NCBI GenBank assembly: GCA_028274465.1
Contig: CM051455.1
Coordinates: forward strand, 53,016,725 to 53,080,724
DNA: 64,000 nt
Source: Plantago ovata
Lineage: Eukaryota > Streptophyta > Magnoliopsida > Lamiales > Plantaginaceae
Direction of reading: 5' to 3'
Made by a program: the position numbers and the translations under genes. Of the stretch, positions 50,695 to 63,074 are shown piece after piece. The notes under the pieces are model-generated. The model had not been told where the DNA came from, did no database searches, and saw nothing but the letters and a program-made list of their open reading frames with translations. How positions within the stretch are numbered: position 1 is the stretch's first letter; every line of letters starts with the position of its first letter.

Positions 50695-52066
50695 AGCGTA
50701 GGATAAACCCAGCCATGCAAGAAATAGTGAAGAAGGAGGTGATTAATTAAGTTGCTAGATGCCTATATGATCTACTCCATTCCTGATAGTAGGTGGGTAA
50801 GCCCCGTACATGTTGTACCTAAGAAATCTGGGATTACGGTAGAGGAGAATGAGAAGGGAGAGCTAGTGCCAGTTAGGAAAACCACAGGTTGGCGGATGTG
50901 CATTGACTATAAGAGATTAAATGCCGCCACAAAGAAAGACCACTTTCCTCTCCCATTTATCGATCACATGTTGAACCGCCTCGCGGGGAGGAAATTTTAT
51001 TGTTTCCTTGATGGCTTGTCAGGTTTATATCAAATTCCGATTGCGCCAGAGGATCAGGAGAAGACGACATTCACTTGCCCTTTCGGAATGTTTGCTTACA
51101 TGAGAATGGCATTTGGGCTATGTAACGCCCCCGTCACTTTTCAAAGGTGCATGCTTTCTGTTTTTTCTGATATGGTGACTAAGTTTGTTGAGGTTTTCAT
51201 GGATGATTTTTTCCTTTTTGGTGATTCGTTTGATGAATGCTTGCATAGATTAGATCTTGTTCTAAAAAGATGTATCGAATGCAATTTAACTCTAAGTTGG
51301 GAGAAAAGTCATTACATGGTTAGGGAAGGCATTGTTCTAGGACATGTGGTCTCCGATAGGGGGGTCGAAGTTGATAAGGCAAAGATAGAAATAATTGAGA
51401 AGCTCCCCCCACCCACTTGTGTCAGAGAACTTCAGTCTTTTCTTGGTCATGTAGGATTCCATAGGAGGTTTATCAAAGATTTTTTGAAAATTGCAAAACC
51501 CTTAAGCAACTTGCTTGCAAAAGATGTGAGTTTCAATTTTTCTAAAGATTGTTTAGAAGCCTTTAACACACTTAAGGCAAGATTAATTACTACTCCTATA
51601 GTTGTGCCACCTAATTGGAAACTTTCTTTTGAGATAATGTGTGATGCCTCAAATTTTGCTATGGGGGTTGTTTTATGCCAAAAGGTAGACAAGAAGTATC
51701 GTGTGATTTTCTATGTTAGTAAGACCCTAGACTCAGCTCAAGTTAACTATACAACTACTGAAAAAGAATTTTTAGTTGTTGTTTTTGCTTTACAAAAGTT
51801 TAGGTCTTATTTGTTAGGACACCATGTGAATGTCCACACTAATCATGCTGCTTTAAGACATTTAATAGCTAAACAAGATTCTAAGCCAAGATTAATCTGT
51901 TGGGTCTTATGTTACAAGACTTTGATTTGACCATAGTGGATAGAGCTGGTAAGGAAAATTGCGTAGCTGATCACTTGTCTAGAATTCCAAATATCCCCGT
52001 AGATGCAATTCCTGTTAATGAGGATCTCCCCGATGAACACTTGATGAGAGTAGATGAAGAGCCATG
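50695..52066 (+). pseudogene. gypsy reverse transcriptase and RNase H
   Basis: A TTAA duplication at about 50743-50750 shifts the lead-in. From about 50752 a long frame carries WVSPVHVVPKKSG, GWRMCIDYKRLNAATKKDHF, YCFLDGLSG, FGLCNAPVTFQRCML and the active site VFMDDFF. RNase H shows MCDASNFAMGVVLCQ and VHTNHAALRHLI, in which the usual HTDH aspartate is asparagine. A frameshift near 51905 moves to QDFDLTIVDRAGKENCVADH. A TGA then replaces a tryptophan codon before YADIVNYL at about 52065. Confidence 0.9.
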
Positions 52067-52079
52067 ATATGCTGATATT

Positions 52080-53356
52080 GTGAATTATTTGGTTACGTGC
52101 ATTTGCCCAACTAATTTCTCAGCCTCCGATAGGAGAGCACTCTCAAAACAGTGCAGGTTTTACATATGGAATGATCCGAACCTTCTTAGAGAAGGGGCTG
52201 ATGGAATCTTGAGGAGGTTTGTTCCACAAGGAGAACAACGAAGTGTACTAAGTCATTGCCATGAGCTTCAGTGCGGCGGACACTACAGTGGGGCTAAAAC
52301 AGCCCGTAAGGTGTTACAAGCAGGATTTTTCTGGCCATCCTTGCACCGAGATGCGAGGGAATTTTTGAAGAATTGTGACCCATGTCAGGGAGGGGGCAAT
52401 ATTGGCAACAAGGAAGAAATGCCCCAGCAGGGGAATCTAGTGGTAGAACCTTTTGATGTATGGGGAATTGATTTCATGGGACCATTCCCATCAAGCTCGG
52501 GATATGAGTACATTCTAGTCGCAGTAGACTACGTAACTAAGTGGGTGGAGGCAATCCCCACTAGGAAGAATGATGCTTCGGTAGTCTTGATCTTGAAGGA
52601 TGTGATCTTCACCCGGTTTGGAGTTCCTAGAACAATTATCAGTGATAGAGGTTCTCACTTCGTCAACCGTTCCTTTGCCTCACTTATGAAGAAATACAGC
52701 GTTACCCATAATGTTGCTACACCATATCATCCACAGACTTCTGGGCAAGTAGAGGTTAGCAACCGGCAAATTAAAAGATCCTTGAGCGTGTGGTGAAGCC
52801 TAGTAGGAAAGATTGGGCTGGAAAACTGAATGATGCGCTTTGGGCGTATAGAACCAACTACAAAATAGTAATCAACACCACTCCGTACAGGCTAGTGTTT
52901 GGGAAAGCATGCCACCTTTCGGTTGAGCTGGAGCACCGAGCTTATTGGGCAATGAAGGAGCTAAACCTTGATATGGGAAAAGCTGGGGAAGAAAGGTTGA
53001 TGCAGCTTGACGAGCTTGATGAACTACGCCTCGGTGCCTATGAGAACTCCAAGCTTTACAAGGAACGAACCAAAAAGTATCACGACCGTGGCATTGTACG
53101 GAAAGAGCTGATCCCGGGTCAGAAAGCCTTAGTGTTCAACTCCAGACTTCGCCTCTTTCCAGGGAAGATCCGCACTCGATGGGATGGACCATACGAGATT
53201 GTCCAAGTTGCTCCCCATGGAGCTGTCGAACTCTTAGACCCGAAGACTGGCGACACCTTCAAGGTGAATGGGCAATGTGTGAAACCATACTTTGAGCTTC
53301 CCAGTGATCAAGTGGAGGTTGATCATCTCGACCTCACCACTCCCACCTTCCCATGA
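52080..53356 (+). pseudogene. gypsy integrase
   Basis: The HHCC zinc finger ([20 protein letters not shown], then CDPCQ) precedes the DDE core: [26 protein letters not shown] and [16 protein letters not shown], all three acids present. A two-base shift near 52785 breaks the frame. The C-terminal part ([40 protein letters not shown], then [20 protein letters not shown]) runs to a stop at 53354-53356. Apart from the single shift this is the best kept domain of the element. Confidence 0.9.
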
Positions 53357-55266
53357 GAGTATGTAACTTGTAGTTTTTTCCTTTTTTTTTGAGTCTTTAG
53401 TGTTTTTCCCTTTGTGTTAGAGTATGTTTTTGGTGATAAGATAGGTAAAAAGTTGATATTTTTTGTATTCGGAGATGATTAACTCGGAGCCAAGGTTCTG
53501 CCGCTCCCAGGCGGACCGTCCCACACGGGGCGGTGCGCCTTGGAGGGTCAGAATGCCCGGGCGATCCTGCCACTCCCAGGCGGACCGCCCCTCACCTGGG
53601 GCGGTGCGCCCAGGAGGGGCAGGGGCCTGGGCGCCCCACCCCAGGCGGACCGCCCCACACGGGACGGTGCGCCTGAGGGCGCCATTGATCCGGGTGCCAG
53701 ATTTGACCCCGGACACCACGAATCACCCCCGAATGCAACCATATTGACCCTTTTACCCTTTTTATCATCCGTCTTGGTTTCTCACGAGTTTCATTGAGTA
53801 GTACAGGTTACAGGTACTCTTTCAGCTCTCATCCAATATCCACTTTCGGCGTTCGGGACGTACGACGAAGTTCAGGTTTGGGGGGGGGGGTTATCTCTGG
53901 GTATTCCAATGACGTATATTTCTCATTTCAACTCGTTTTTCTTAGGATTTAGTTTGTTAGTATGCATTCATCCTTAGTCTAGTTTTGCATGATGTTGTGT
54001 GGAGTTTATTGCCAAAGTTTTTTGAACTTTTTTATTGTATAGACTAAGTGTTTGTGACCATTGCCCATACATTGCATCTCTATGGAATAGTTTGAGGTTT
54101 GTCTCGCTTGGCTTGTCATATTTGTATGTGCACTAGTTAAACTTGGTAGTCTCGACATCACTATGTGGTGTTTTCTCTACTACGGTTCGCGAAGGCCTTA
54201 TAAAATGTTGCATGTTAGAGTCTTTGGTTGTATTCTCGTGTAATTATGTACCTAAGAGGCAACAAGTCTTCACCTTGTTTTTTGAGATTGCTAAATGCCT
54301 AGGAAGGAGGTAGAGTGAGGTGTGTGATCCTTTGTTTGAAACCTATTCTAACGAATAGGTTTGGGGAGGGGGTTACCATTGTTATGACTTGTTTTTCGTC
54401 TTGTTGAGTCATGTTGAGTTTGTTTTTATTTCTCTTGTGAGTTTTTGCTCCAACCTATTCTTTCGAATAGGTTTGGGGAGGTCGTTGTAGTGTCATTGTT
54501 ATTTCCTTACATTGTACTTCCATTGTGCTACTGCTGACTATATATAAAAAAAAAAAAAGGAAAAAAAAATCGGAAATTCTAGAATCTGGAAAAAGAAAAA
54601 AATGAAAAAAAAGAATAAGACCCAAAAACAAAAAAGAAAAACAAAAGAAGGGTCCAAGCAAGCCAAAAAAACAGTTTTAGCAAAGTATTCCATTATTTTT
54701 CCGCTTTTGTAGTAGTTCGTAATCGAGTTGTAAATTCTTCCTTGTGTTCTTGTGTCGCCTAGTCCAAGGCCTGTTCTAGACCACGCTCGTCCTGCCATTC
54801 AGGAAGTGGTGAAGAGTTTTTGCTTTAAGAGTCGGGTAGAATAGGGGAGTGTTGTCTTCTAGGGAATCCTCCTTCGTTTGATGAGAGCCAACATTAGTTC
54901 GACCTCTCTTGAGGGAAAGTCTCACTTGGTGAACAGTAGTAAGCCCTCAGTTTCATAGGCACGGGGCAACCATTTGTATTTTAATATGCATCATTAAGTC
55001 GTCATTGACTAGGTCCAGGTAGAGAATGTTACGAGAGACTCCCTTGTTTGACAAAGTGCATATGTGAATGTGTATAGGTTTAATCGAGACATTCTTCAAC
55101 CTACTTCCATGTTATGATTTGTATGGTCTTTGTTCATAAGCATTTGGTAGATACAATAGATTAGTTCTTCTTGTTTGGCATGAGACTCCTCTTTGTGTTG
55201 CATGTAGGTTGCATAGAGTCTAGCTAGTTGCTTGAGGACAAGCAAAGGGGTTCGGTATGGGGAGTT
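53357..55266. other. gypsy 3' spacer
   Basis: Non-coding region between pol and the 3' LTR. It contains GC-rich palindromic repeats (53500-53690, CCCAGGCGGACCG / GGGGCGGTGCGCC), a run of G (53881-53890), and two copies of AACCTATTC..NCGAATAGGTT (about 54350 and 54452). There is an A-rich tract at 54547-54680, and a final tract GACAAGCAAAGGGGTTCGG before the LTR. Long spacers like this are normal for Athila-type elements. Confidence 0.75.
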
Positions 55267-56862
55267 TGATGACAGTGTTTTTTACACTATCATTCGGGTC
55301 TTTTTCACCAATTTAGCTATCCTCTTGCATGCATTTTAGTGCATTTTGTTAGAATATTGTCACGTTTCCATTTTCTTTGATATTTTCAGGTTTTAGGTGA
55401 AAATCGCACTTTTGAATATAAATCATGGCGAAACAATGAAGTTTTGGTGCAACGAGATCACCCGTGGTGTGTCAAGGAGTATCGGGACGAGTTTTCAGGC
55501 CAAAAGATCAAGTTTCGGAGCTCAAAACCGTGCCCAAGGTCAAGAATCGAGGATCCAGAGGAAGAAAAGGCACGGGCAACTTTCTGCCCGTGCCAGGCGC
55601 ACCGCCGCGGAGCTGCCCACAGCTACTATATATATTTGTAAAAGTTGCGAATTTTCATATCTTAGATCATTATTTAGCAGACTTAAACCCTAGAGCTTGT
55701 TCTGGGTATATTTTCTCTTAGAACCATTGTTTCTTAGCGATTTTGGATCATTGAGTAGAGATTTTGACATCAATTGATCTCACCTTGCTAGATCTTTGTG
55801 AGTTTAGCAATTCACCGGAGATTGACAACCTTTGGTGGTAACTTTGTATCTCACAATTTCTGTTATTTATCTTTCAATTCAACTATGTTTTCTTATATGA
55901 TTGCTATTGTTGTTTATGATTTTGATATGAGTAGATAAACATCTAGTTGGTGATAGTATGTAAATTCGTAGCTAGGGTTCATATTATGCATGATTGAGTT
56001 TCTGAGTCTTTTACTTGTTTTATTGTTATATTCGAATCTTTAATCCGACTAAGTCAATATCTTCAATTACAAGTACTGCTTGAACTAAGACTGACAACCT
56101 TAGCCAAGTATTAGTATAGATAGGAAGCTTTCAAAATACACGTCTACAAATTTATTTTTGGTGTTTCTTAATTCGAATTACTTTTAAAGCAGTACGAGTT
56201 GCACTTTAATGCATAATTAGAACTTGATGCTTAGAATGAACATACTATCACCAGCTCTCATCATATATTGTTAAGTCAAGCTAAGTCAAAAAAAATTCTG
56301 AATTTATATAGTTAGTTATTTAGTTAAAGCTAGTTTAGTCCCTAGAGATCGACACTCGATGTCATCTTACCTCTGCACTACGTGTTTTGTGTAGTTGTGA
56401 TTTGCCCTTTGGCTAAAACCTAGGAAGCACGGGGACTTCAAAATGGATGACGTATCCGCACGGATACGTATCGGAAACGTATCCTGACGGATACTCGAGG
56501 GATACGTATCCCTCTATTTTTTAATTAAATTAAATCTATAATGGTGTGTGTTTATGATAATGATGCGGTTGAGATATAAAATATATGTATTTTTGAGTTT
56601 ATTGGACATTTATATGATTTTTTTTCTTATTTGGTTGGTTAGTATTCACTAAATTTAAAAAACTTTAGCTTAAAATGTTAAATATATTAAAAATATTTAT
56701 ATAAATTAAACTTATCCTACACGTATCCGAATCCTATATTTTTTAATTTTGATGTTTCCACGTATCCGTCTCGTATTCGTATTCGTACCCGTATCCGTCT
56801 CCGTGCTTCTTAGGCTAGAACAAATTTATTTGATTGTTCGAGCCTGACAATCTCGTTCATCA
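55267..56862 (+). repeat. gypsy 3' LTR with hAT MITE
   Basis: It starts TGATGACAGTGTTTTTTACA, has the empty site for the solo LTR near 55615, and carries the hAT MITE at 56420-56813. After removal of the insertions it agrees closely with the 5' LTR. Confidence 0.92.
56420..56813. mobile_element. hAT-type MITE (394 bp), 8-bp TSD
   Basis: The inverted ends CTAGGAAGCACGG and complement CTAAGAAGCACGG are flanked by GCTAAAAC (56412-56419) and GCTAGAAC (56814-56821), an 8-bp duplication with one mismatch. The 5' LTR shows the empty site. Both ends are packed with ACGTATCC / GGATACGT words. No coding capacity. Confidence 0.9.
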
Positions 56863-57328
56863 GAGAGCTATGTTGTTTCAATCAAAAATGCCAAAACGAT
56901 TCTGGGCTGATGCAGCTCAAACAGCTGTATATGTGATAAATAGGATACCAAGTCCATTACTAGGGAACAAAAGTCCCTATGAGAAGTTATACAATAAGAA
57001 ACCTGAATATGGAAACTTGAGAGTATTTGGTTGTCTGTGTTATGCCTCAAGTTTACCAGTTCAGAGAACTAAATTTGATTCAAGATCAAGAAGATCAGTC
57101 TTTATTGGTTATTCAAGTGGAGTAAAAGGCTATAAATGTTATGATCTAAATACTAAACAAGTATTTGTGTCAAAAGATGTGTATTTTGCAGAGAATATCT
57201 TTCCATTTGAACAAAAAGAAAGAGAAACTAAAGGAATAATGTTCACATCTGCAGAAGTTTTTGATGAACAGAAAATAAAGACAAGAGCTCTAGCTGATTT
57301 TAATAAAGATACAACAGCAGCGCGCTAG
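56863..57328 (+). pseudogene. copia integrase, C-terminal part (after the gypsy insertion)
   Basis: The reading RAMLFQSKMPKRFWADAAQT continues directly from the interrupted reading at 45546. It is followed by YVINRIPSPLLGNKSPYEKL, VFGCLCYASS and VFIGYSSGVKGYKCYDL. It ends at a TAG at 57326-57328. Confidence 0.9.
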
Positions 57329-57734
57329 AGAAGAAAATAATGAAAATGATCATAATGTAAAATTGTAAATGATCAAATAGACAATGAAATGCCACAAGAT
57401 TCACCAGATAGCCAAGAAATATTTAATGATGCAGAAATGATAATAGAAGAAAATGATGAATTACGAAGTACAGAATTAGGAGGGAGTGAACAAACACTCA
57501 CTCAAAGTCCAGAACAAGAAAAGCAGTTGAGAAGGTCAACTAGAGATACATACACCAAAGAATCTAAAAGGTTTTCAGCATTACACAGTACCTAGAACAA
57601 AGACTGCATCAAAAGAAAGCACAATTTATCCATTGAACATGTATCTAGGTTATGAAAGGCTATCTGAAGAACATAAGGCATATACAGTGTAGTTATCTGT
57701 CTTAAGATAACCATCTTCCTATAATGAAGCTATC

Positions 57735-58505
57735 ATGTATGAGCACTGGAAAAAGTCCATTCAGGAAGAATTGAGAGCCTTGGAAGAAAATAAGACATGG
57801 ACCATTATAGAATTACCAGAGGGAGTTAAGCCAATAGGCTGCAGATTTGTATTTAAAACAAAACTAAACTCTGAAGTAAAGATAGAGAAATATAAATCAA
57901 GATTGGTAGCCAAAGGATACACACAAAAATATGGTCTAGACTATACAGAAACATTCAGTCCAGTTGCCAAATTAACTTCAATTAAGGTTCTTCTTGCTAT
58001 AGCAGCTAAAAGAAAATGGCACCTAGAACAGTTGGATATGCACAATGCTTTCCTAAATGGAAACCTTGAAGAAGAAATATACATGTCTATTCCTCCTGGT
58101 CTCTCAATTCAGAGGGAGAAACATGGGCAAAAGTTAGTGTGTAAGCTACAAAACTCACTGTATGGGCTTAAACAAGCCTCTAGACAGTGGAATGTTAGAT
58201 TGTCATCTTTTCTTAAAGGCATTGGATTTACACAATATAAGAATGAATACACACTCTTTACTAGGCATAATGTCTCTGGCATTATAGTAATCTTGATATA
58301 TGTAGATGACATAATTATTGGAGGTGATAGTTATGATGACATAACTGCAGTAAAAACTCATATCAAACAAGAGTTCAAGGTGAGAGATTTAGGGAAATTA
58401 AAATATTTTCTAGGACTTGAGGTTGCAAGAAGTAATAAAGGGATTCATTTATCTCAAAGAAAATACTTCAGAGATTTTAGAAGAAACTGGTATGCTAGGT
58501 TGTAA
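57735..58505 (+). pseudogene. copia reverse transcriptase
   Basis: An open stretch of about 256 codons carries the copia RT pattern: ELRALEENKTWTIIELPEG, RLVAKGYTQKYGLDYTETFS, LDMHNAFLNGNLEEEIYM, SLYGLKQASRQWN and the intact catalytic LIYVDDIIIGG. It ends in a frameshift at the HLSQRKYFRDF region. An acidic linker lies upstream (57389-57595). Confidence 0.92.
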
Positions 58506-58543
58506 GCCTGCAGTAAGCCCCATAGAACATATATAATCACAAA

Positions 58544-59257
58544 ATGAAAATCTTTGAGGATGGAAAAGACTCACCAAGAGAACTAATGAGAGAGCCACTG
58601 AGATATAGAAGATTATTGGGAAAATTGATATATCTGACAATCACTAGACCTGATATATCTTATGCAGTAGGGATCATGAGTCAATTCATGGAAAAACCAA
58701 ATGTTACACACATGACTGGTTTGTCAGTTATCTTAAGAATAACTTGGGAATTGGATTGTTATTCAACTCAGAACCAGATGAAAAGCTTATAGATTATTCT
58801 GATTCAGACCATGGAGGATGTGTCTTTAGTAGAAGATCAACTACCGGCTACTGTATCCTATATGAAGGGTCTTTAATTAGCTGGAAATCAAAGAAACAAC
58901 AAGTAGTAAGCAAGTCGAGTGCAGAGGCTGAACATAGAGCTATAGCATACACTTGTTGTTTGTTTGGTTAACAAGATTATTTGATGATTTCTGCATCAAA
59001 GTTGAGAAGCCAGTGTTGTTACTTTGTGACAATCAATCAGCAGTTTATTTGACAAGAAATCCAATCTTCCATGAGAGAACAAAACATGTTGAAATAGATT
59101 GCCATTACACCAGAGAAAAGGTGGAAGATGGAACTGTGAATGTTCAACACATTTCATCAAAATTGCAACTTGCAGATGTGTTCACTAAACCAACTATGGA
59201 AGAGAACTTGGATCTTATGTTTGGCAAGATGGGTGTTGCGAACATCTACACTTCCAC
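58544..59257 (+). pseudogene. copia RNase H
   Basis: Fragments in three frames give [20 protein letters not shown], then SDSDHGGCVFSRRSTTGYC and VSKSSAEAEHRAIAY, then LLCDNQSAVYLTRNPIFHER and LADVFTKP. The order is normal for copia, but frame breaks near 58735 and 58965 make it inactive. The 3' LTR begins at 59270. Confidence 0.88.
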
Positions 59258-59269
59258 TTTGAGAGGGAG

Positions 59270-59759
59270 TGTTAGAAACCATGCGGAACAACAAGAGAAG
59301 AGTTAGCAGCTAGCAAAGAAGAGGAAGCAGAGCAATGGTGATCCAATGTGTGAAGAAATAATCCGGCCAAGCAAGATGCGTACTAGTCCGCCCAAGTCAA
59401 GCACAATTTGTATAGAAGCGTCCAAGAAGAAAAGGCAGGAGAATTCAAAATAAATGGAACGGTCGGATTGAAGCGTGCACACTGGATCAAGAATTGTACC
59501 AAATTGGTACAATTAGGGTTACAGTGCATTGATCTTATCCTCACCAAATTCGTCTTGCTCAAGCAAGAAATAATCCAAAAAAAAGTTGTAGAGTGTAATA
59601 GACAGTACAAGCATGTAAGATGCATTTTTATTTTTCGAATTCTAGCTAGCTAGGGAAGCAGATGATTGCTATATAAGAGCACGTATGTTGGCTCTGTTCT
59701 TCTCTTGTAAGCAGCAATACCTCAATGAAATCAATCCAAGTTTCTTCCAGTTTTTAACA
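59270..59759 (+). repeat. copia 3' LTR
   Basis: It matches the 5' LTR throughout with scattered substitutions and short indels (for example GGTCGGATTGAAGCG against GCCGGAAGCG). It ends TTTTTAACA. Confidence 0.92.
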
Positions 59760-60176
59760 GCTCCTTCTGTGTGGTTGGGAGTTCTATCTCAATGCATATT
59801 TGGGTATATCATGTGCCACCTTCTTCCTTGTGAGTGTTCTGTATTCCAACGGAGGTCATCAATTTTCGTTTTTTGTTATGTTTCATAAACTTGTAACGAA
59901 AGTTATTCCTCTTCGTTTGTACTTGGCTAGAGTCGGTCTTTCAACTCGTCACCCCCTTACTCTTGATTCTTGCTAGTAAGATGACATACTAGACAGGGGT
60001 GTGGCCTAGTGGATATACAGTCAAAACGGGTTAGTGGTTCGGCATGCTTTTATACTCTGTATGGGTTGGAGTGGAACGTTTTCATATTTTGTATCTTTGT
60101 TGTGCATCGCTTATGCAGCCCGGTTGTACTTATACTTTTTGTTTCATTAATAAAATTATTTTGTTGATTAAAAAAA
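59760..60176 (+). pseudogene. LINE 3' tail, right half
   Basis: It continues the LINE tail cut at 42865 and ends TTAATAAAATTATTTTGTTG plus a short A-run (60170-60176), the usual end of plant LINEs. No coding sequence remains. Confidence 0.55.
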
Positions 60177-61212
60177 GTAAATTTGTAATATATGAGTCTG
60201 CTAGGGGTATTAATTAGATGAGATAAAAGGCTCCATTCACTTGCATGGAAATGGGATAGGATTTAGAGAATGAAAAATAGAGAGTTTTGACTAGGGCAGA
60301 GGAAATACTCAAAAACACCACGACGAACAGGCAACAACACATCACAATCAGAACGAAAGTAAATAATGAGGCTGGTGTTTATTTATATGAGTGGCTGTGC
60401 TTTGGCCTTATTTTTGAGGTTCTATTATATGGTCACACCCTGCGCTGGACTTCTTTGTCATGGTCCTGGATTGTTTAACAGTTGACATGAGCTACTTGCT
60501 ATTTTTGTGATCGTTCCGTATACTATAGGAGAAAATCATCTTTTGTTTCTTACTAACACTTTGTTTTCTTCGTCTGAATAGAACTGAATTGAACTCAATG
60601 AAATTGAACTAAACTTATTTGTAGTATAAAATACTATTAAAGTATTAAGCAAATTTGAACTGAACTGAACTGAACTTAATGAATCTGAACTGAATTTAAT
60701 GCATCAACTGAGCTGAACTTAAAATAATCAATTTTCAGATGAATAGAACAGAGCAAGTTCCCTAAACTTGCAATGAAAGGGTATGTCCAATCCTTTAGAC
60801 TTGGCTAAGAGTTGGTAGTACAACTTGTAAACTCCCCAAAATTTGGCCTAGAAGGGGATACACTAGACAGGGGCTAACTTTCGCCACGGTTATAACGGAT
60901 TTGGGATTTCGCATTTGTTTAATGAATTGACGGTTTGGGCCTTGTACCTATTGTTGAAAGAGTTGAGCGTTTGCTTGCACTATGCTCTCCTTCTTCTAGT
61001 TGTAACTTCCATGAATTGACGATTTTGTACCTTTCGAACTTGTATTGTTGATTGATGCGGTGTTGGGCTATGGTGGTGGCCTTAAGTGTACTGGATTTGG
61101 TATAGAGTATAGTATAAGGAATCACCTTCATTTGGTTTGGTATGGAGTATAAAATAAGGAATCAAGTATACACAAAATGGTAGCTTCGATTTTGCTAGAA
61201 AATTGATTATAA
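60177..61212. other. intergenic; MITE relative at about 60557-60754
   Basis: About 60557-60754 is a relative of the Harbinger-type MITE at 13270-13430: TTGTTTTCTTCGTCTGAA at the left, GATGAATAGAACAGAGC at the right and GAACTGAACT words inside. No clear target duplication. The rest has nothing recognised. Confidence 0.5.
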
Positions 61213-61903
61213 GGGCTCAATGAAGCCCTTTCTCATAAACGACTCTCTTGTGTTATCAATTACATTTTAGTCCAAACTCAATTGCATTTTAGTCCATTTG
61301 AGTTGACCAACACTTTAAACACCTTCCAACTAAACATGACTTAAGAAAAATCAATATTTTCAATTAAAAAATTAATTTAAAGATTTAAAAAATCTAAATA
61401 GAATTAAAAAATAAAATAAAAATTAAATATTTAACAAGATCCATCCATCTTCTTCGCTAAACCTTCGATACTGGAAAATTCCGGTATCGGAGCTCCGGTG
61501 CCGGTAACGGTGGAGCAATGGTGGAGCTGCTGCTCCACCGATCTAGTGGTGGAGCAAGCTGCTTGCTGCACCGTTAATGGTGGTGGAGCGTTTTTGGCGT
61601 TGGATCTCCGGTACCAGAAAAAATTACGGTACCGAAGCTTTGGGGATGATGAAGATAATTTTTTTTTATTATAGCTAAGTTTTTTTCTATAAAATTTATT
61701 TTATTATTTTAGTATTTTACTTATTTTTTCTTTTAATTTTTTATCTTTTTTATTTCAAAACACTAAGGTTTGTTTGGTTTTATCAAAATTCAATTTTGGA
61801 ATAGTGAATTTTTGTTAACTTTGGACTAAAATGTAATTGATAAACTAAGTTGGTTCATTTCGTTATTAGGGACGCTAAGAGGGTATAAAAAATCAATGGA
61901 CCC
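61213..61903. mobile_element. Mutator-like non-autonomous element, copy C
   Basis: The ends are GGGCTCAATGA and the complement of TCAATGGACCC. The arms carry CAATTACATTTTAGTCCAAA at the left and GGACTAAAATGTAATTGAT at the right in opposite orientation. The core (61465-61640) is built of GGTATCGGAGCTCCGG and GGTGGAGC / GCTCCACC palindromes. It has the same plan as copies A and B but lacks a clear target duplication. Confidence 0.6.
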
Positions 61904-63074
61904 TTGCTGTTTTATTATATTAATTATGGTTTGGTTTGGAGGATGTAATTTGTTGTTCTGTTTGTTGACCTGAAGGTCTGTTCCAGTTTTAAACTCAGCT
62001 ATGAATCTATAAATGATCCGAACATTTCTTATGCTTTCTCATTAATAAATTGTTCTGTTTAAAAAAAAAAAAAAACAATCACACACCTTCATTTTTTTTT
62101 GAAACAACAAAAACGTTTATTAATAGAGAGCATCATAAATGTTCCGACTCGAGACTTACAAGGTAAATACTCAGAACAAATCTCCGAATCTACTACAACA
62201 CACTTACAAGGATCAACACCTAATTACATCCATAGTTTTCTTTTAATTAGCATCATTAAAAGAAAAAAATAAGTAAAATACATGTAATTGATAAATTCAA
62301 CTTCTTGATATATACCATTCCACCACCAATAAAAATACCATCAAGATATTTAAATCCAAATAATAATAGTTTGGCTTGGCTCCTTAAAGTTGGCATTTGA
62401 CAAGAATACAAGAAAACTAGCTTATTTGTTTCCCTCCACCAAGTCATAGTTCAATTAACCCTCACAATTAAGGTAGTTTTCTTGAGGTTGTCACTAGGTA
62501 AGAAGTTTAAGAAACAACCTAGATCGTTTCCTTATGGCAAGTCTAAAATCAGAAAACCCTCGAGAACTATAAAGCCAAATCTTAATAATTAGTTCAGCTC
62601 CTTCATGTTAAGGCTTGGGAAGAAATTTAAGAAATGGTTTCAATCGTTGTGACACATCAATCTAAAAAGTTTAGACCCGACCCTTATAACGATACGGTTA
62701 CTTCTCTCTTGAGTGATAGGTTGACTCCACAAATCAACTCCTAAACTTTCTCGCACACTTTGTTCTCACTAATGAGCACAGCGGAAAATTTTCCATTATA
62801 TCATTCATTCTAAAATTGCTCCAAAGCAAGCAAGCGTAATTCCAGAGTTTTTGTGGATATATTAATTAAAATAAAAGTGCACTTCATTGTTATTGTTGTG
62901 AGTAATATTCACAATCCCTTTATATTGTTGCTAAATTATGGATTCTTACAATTTTATGCTAATACTACCACAGACCACAGTGATACCATGATCACCTAGT
63001 AATAATAGCTTGTTTATTATTTCAACTTACAAACTAATTCTTAAAACAAAAAAATACTTACAAAACTAATATAA
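61904..63074. other. intergenic; LINE-like A/T tails
   Basis: A poly(A) run after TTAATAAATTGTTCTGTTT (62059-62073, plus strand) and a T-run at 62092-62100 look like two facing LINE 3' tails, but no coding part was recognised. The region next to 63075 is the 3' UTR of the O-methyltransferase. Confidence 0.35.

Larger units (their letters stand above)
45547..56862 (+). mobile_element. Athila-like Ty3/gypsy LTR retrotransposon, nested in copia
   Basis: Both LTRs begin TGATGACAGTGTTTT and end CTCGTTCATCA. The target duplication is AAGAG (45542-45546) against GAGAG (56863-56867), one mismatch. The primer-binding site TTGGCGTCGTTGCCGGGGA is of Athila type. The gag-PR-RT-RH-IN order and wording (FGKACHL.VELEH.AYWA) also fit Athila. 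Each LTR carries a different secondary insertion, so their lengths differ (2429 and 1596 bp); without these they are about 1.2 kb. Confidence 0.94.
42866..59759 (+). mobile_element. Ty1/copia LTR retrotransposon split by a gypsy element
   Basis: LTRs lie at 42866-43351 and 59270-59759, the flanking five bases are CCTCC and GCTCC (one mismatch), and the domain order is gag, PR, IN, RT, RH. The coding region is interrupted inside the integrase by the gypsy element 45547-56862. Without it the copia would be about 5.6 kb, a normal size. The two LTRs differ at a noticeable number of sites, so the insertion is not recent. A purine-rich tract (TTTGAGAGGGAG) precedes the 3' LTR. Confidence 0.93.

Noticed and set aside
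53417..53797. Proline/glycine-rich open frames on both strands
   Set aside because: They are translations of GC-rich palindromic repeats in the gypsy spacer. The same sequence is open in four frames.
62256..62447. Minus-strand open frame of 63 codons near LINE-like tails
   Set aside because: No zf-RVT or other domain could be recognised. Proximity to a T-run alone is not enough to call a LINE ORF.
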